Of a DNA stretch of 6,449 nt, positions 5,770-6,449 are shown one piece after another (the stretch's first letter is position 1; every line of letters starts with the position of its first letter). Position numbers and translations under genes: made by a program. The notes beneath the pieces are model-generated. The model did not search any database, was not told where the DNA came from, and saw nothing but the letters and a program-made list of their open reading frames with translations. Source of the stretch: CAYGVT01 sp964353355 (GTDB lineage Archaea > Thermoplasmatota > DTKX01 > GCA-020343715); assembly GCA_964353355.1 (NCBI GenBank), contig CAYGVT010000102.1, positions 1-6,449 on the forward strand, read 5' to 3'.

Positions 5770-5829
5770 GCCATGCCGCGTGCCATGCCGCGTGCCATGC
5801 CGCATGCCATGCCGCATGCCATGCCGCAT
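5770..5829 (+). repeat. 12-bp tandem repeat, five perfect-length units
   Basis: The unit is GCCATGCCGCGT in the first two copies and GCCATGCCGCAT in the last three, with no other variation. The A-variant junctions create GCATGC palindromes. There are no spacers, so this is a minisatellite and not a CRISPR array. The unit length leaves all frames open and yields repetitive peptides on both strands, which I do not regard as proteins. Confidence 0.93.
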
Positions 5830-5913
5830 GCACGGGATTCCGACCCCGGCAAGACGTTGTCTGGATTCTCCGGTCTCACGGTCCCGACACGGGCAGGGCG
5901 CTCCCCGCGTCGG

Positions 5914-5935
5914 TCCGTTCGCCACCGGCGGATGG
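5914..5935 (+). repeat. Dispersed 22-bp motif, copy 2
   Basis: TCCGTTCGCCACCGGCGG followed by ATGG, the partner of 5053-5074 with one mismatch. It lies between the minisatellite and the ATPase 3 promoter. Confidence 0.6.
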
Positions 5936-6081
5936 GATATCATGGTAGACTATCAAGTGCAGGGGACGAGCCCCCGGGCGGACGCAGTCAGCCCTGCCCA
6001 GCCGTCTCCAACCTATTACCTCCCTCGCGTCCCAGGGGGGGATGCCATTCGTTCTTGTCCGTCCCCTCAAGAGCACGTTTG

Positions 6082-6129
6082 TACATATTCGGTCTGGATT
6101 CAGACCGAAAGTTATACATATTCGGTCTG
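6082..6129 (+). promoter_or_regulatory. Leaderless promoter of ATPase 3 with three operator half-sites
   Basis: The TATA box TTATACATA is at 6112-6120, centred 28 nt before the ATG at 6144. Three copies of the 9-mer TTCGGTCTG surround it: 6088-6096 (plus), 6101-6109 (minus) and 6121-6129 (plus). The first two form a perfect inverted repeat with a GATT loop. A longer direct repeat, TACATATTCGGTCTG, occurs at 6082-6096 and 6115-6129, offset 33 bp, so the TATA box itself is part of one repeat unit. A protein bound here would cover the box and both sides, which predicts repression. The 9-mer differs from the half-sites at ATPase 2. Confidence 0.78.
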
Positions 6130-6143
6130 TCATATCCCCTAAT

Positions 6144-6449
6144 ATGGATAGAACGCTCGCGCTCCTCAACCCCTGGTGGCGGGATGGCGCCGTGAGGCCC
6201 GGGCTCAGGATGGACTTCAGGCGGGACGTCTTCCAGCAGTGCTGGGACCACATGCGGTCCAGGCAGGTCGTGGCCATCGGCGGCCTGCGCAGGGTCGGGA
6301 AGACGACGCTCATGTACCAGATGATCGACGAGCTCATCAAGGGCGGTGCGGACCCGGAGAGCATCCTCTACCACTCGTTCGATGAGAGGAGGGGGAGCAT
6401 CCGCGACGTGCTGGACGCCTACGCGTCATCCCTCGGGAGGGACATCGAG
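6144..6449 (+). CDS. ATPase 3: AAA-type ATPase, N-terminal part (runs off window)
   Basis: The window contains the first 102 codons, open to the last base. It begins MDRTLALLNPWWRDG, matching the start of ATPase 1 (LNPWW, then a short acidic/basic stretch). Walker A is GGLRRVGKTT (46-55), followed by the helix LMYQMIDELIKGG that parallels ILFQIIDGLLKAG in ATPase 1, and SILYHSFDE (79-87) corresponds to NILLVDFED. It is therefore most similar to ATPase 1 rather than ATPase 2. Walker B and the C-terminal domain are expected beyond the window. The start codon is fixed by the similarity and by the TATA box 28 nt upstream, and the mRNA is probably leaderless. It is oriented away from the HEPN remnant and has its own promoter. 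Confidence 0.9.
   Translation, partial: MDRTLALLNPWWRDGAVRPGLRMDFRRDVFQQCWDHMRSRQVVAIGGLRRVGKTTLMYQMIDELIKGGADPESILYHSFDERRGSIRDVLDAYASSLGRDIE

Larger units (their letters stand above)
5739..6081. other. Non-coding stretch with minisatellite, upstream of ATPase 3
   Basis: No supported gene. It contains the 12-bp tandem repeat (5770-5829) and the second copy of the 22-bp motif (5914-5935). Open frames over the tandem repeat are artefacts of its multiple-of-three unit length. Confidence 0.55.

Noticed and set aside
5770..5829. Possible CRISPR array or coding repeat protein
   Set aside because: The units are 12 bp and directly contiguous, with no spacers. Open frames arise only because the unit length is a multiple of three.
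1..6449. tRNA, rRNA or riboswitch
   Set aside because: No cloverleaf with a T-arm consensus, no rRNA signature and no known riboswitch core was seen on either strand. Weak TTCG-containing stretches near 4360-4375 do not fold into a tRNA.

Overview
The window looks archaeal. It has GC-rich genes (frequent AGG arginine codons) separated by AT-rich gaps. TATA boxes sit about 26-28 nt upstream of the ATG with no room for a ribosome binding site, which means leaderless mRNAs. The gene content is typical of archaeal accessory DNA: AAA-type ATPases with a C-terminal DUF4143-like domain, and parts of an MNT/HEPN nucleotidyltransferase pair. A methanogen or Thermoplasmata relative is plausible, but the sequence does not prove it. 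No core gene or rRNA is present to fix taxonomy.

Layout. (1) 1-192 is the 3' part of a repeat (copy A) cut by the window edge. (2) 193-408 is an AT-rich promoter region, followed by ATPase 1 on the plus strand (409-1722). (3) 1778-2082 is repeat copy B. (4) 2083-2394 has no convincing gene and ends in a promoter for a small MNT nucleotidyltransferase (2395-2727, plus). (5) ATPase 2 lies on the minus strand (2679-4037). It overlaps the nucleotidyltransferase tail to tail by 49 bp, and its promoter is abutted by two 23-bp palindromes 34 bp apart. (6) 4132-4489 is without a firm gene, followed by a small four-helix membrane protein on the minus strand (4490-4873). (7) 4874-5175 is non-coding and ends in a strong G-quadruplex-type tract. 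(8) 5176-5481 is repeat copy C. (9) Directly abutting it, 5481-5738 encodes the C-terminal two thirds of a HEPN-domain protein, interrupted by a TAG. (10) 5739-6143 is non-coding, with a 12-bp minisatellite and then an operator-rich promoter. (11) ATPase 3 starts at 6144 on the plus strand and runs off the window.

How the parts relate. Three paralogous but divergent ATPases each have their own leaderless promoter with its own set of inverted-repeat sites, and no separate regulator gene is visible. Three direct copies of a ~305-bp repeat divide the region into modules. The intact MNT gene and the broken HEPN gene look like the two halves of one MNT-HEPN toxin-antitoxin operon, now separated by ~2.75 kb that holds ATPase 2, the membrane protein and repeat C. 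The best reading is an accessory island built up by insertion or recombination at the repeat, which disrupted an existing toxin-antitoxin pair. All family assignments come from motifs read by eye. No database search was possible.
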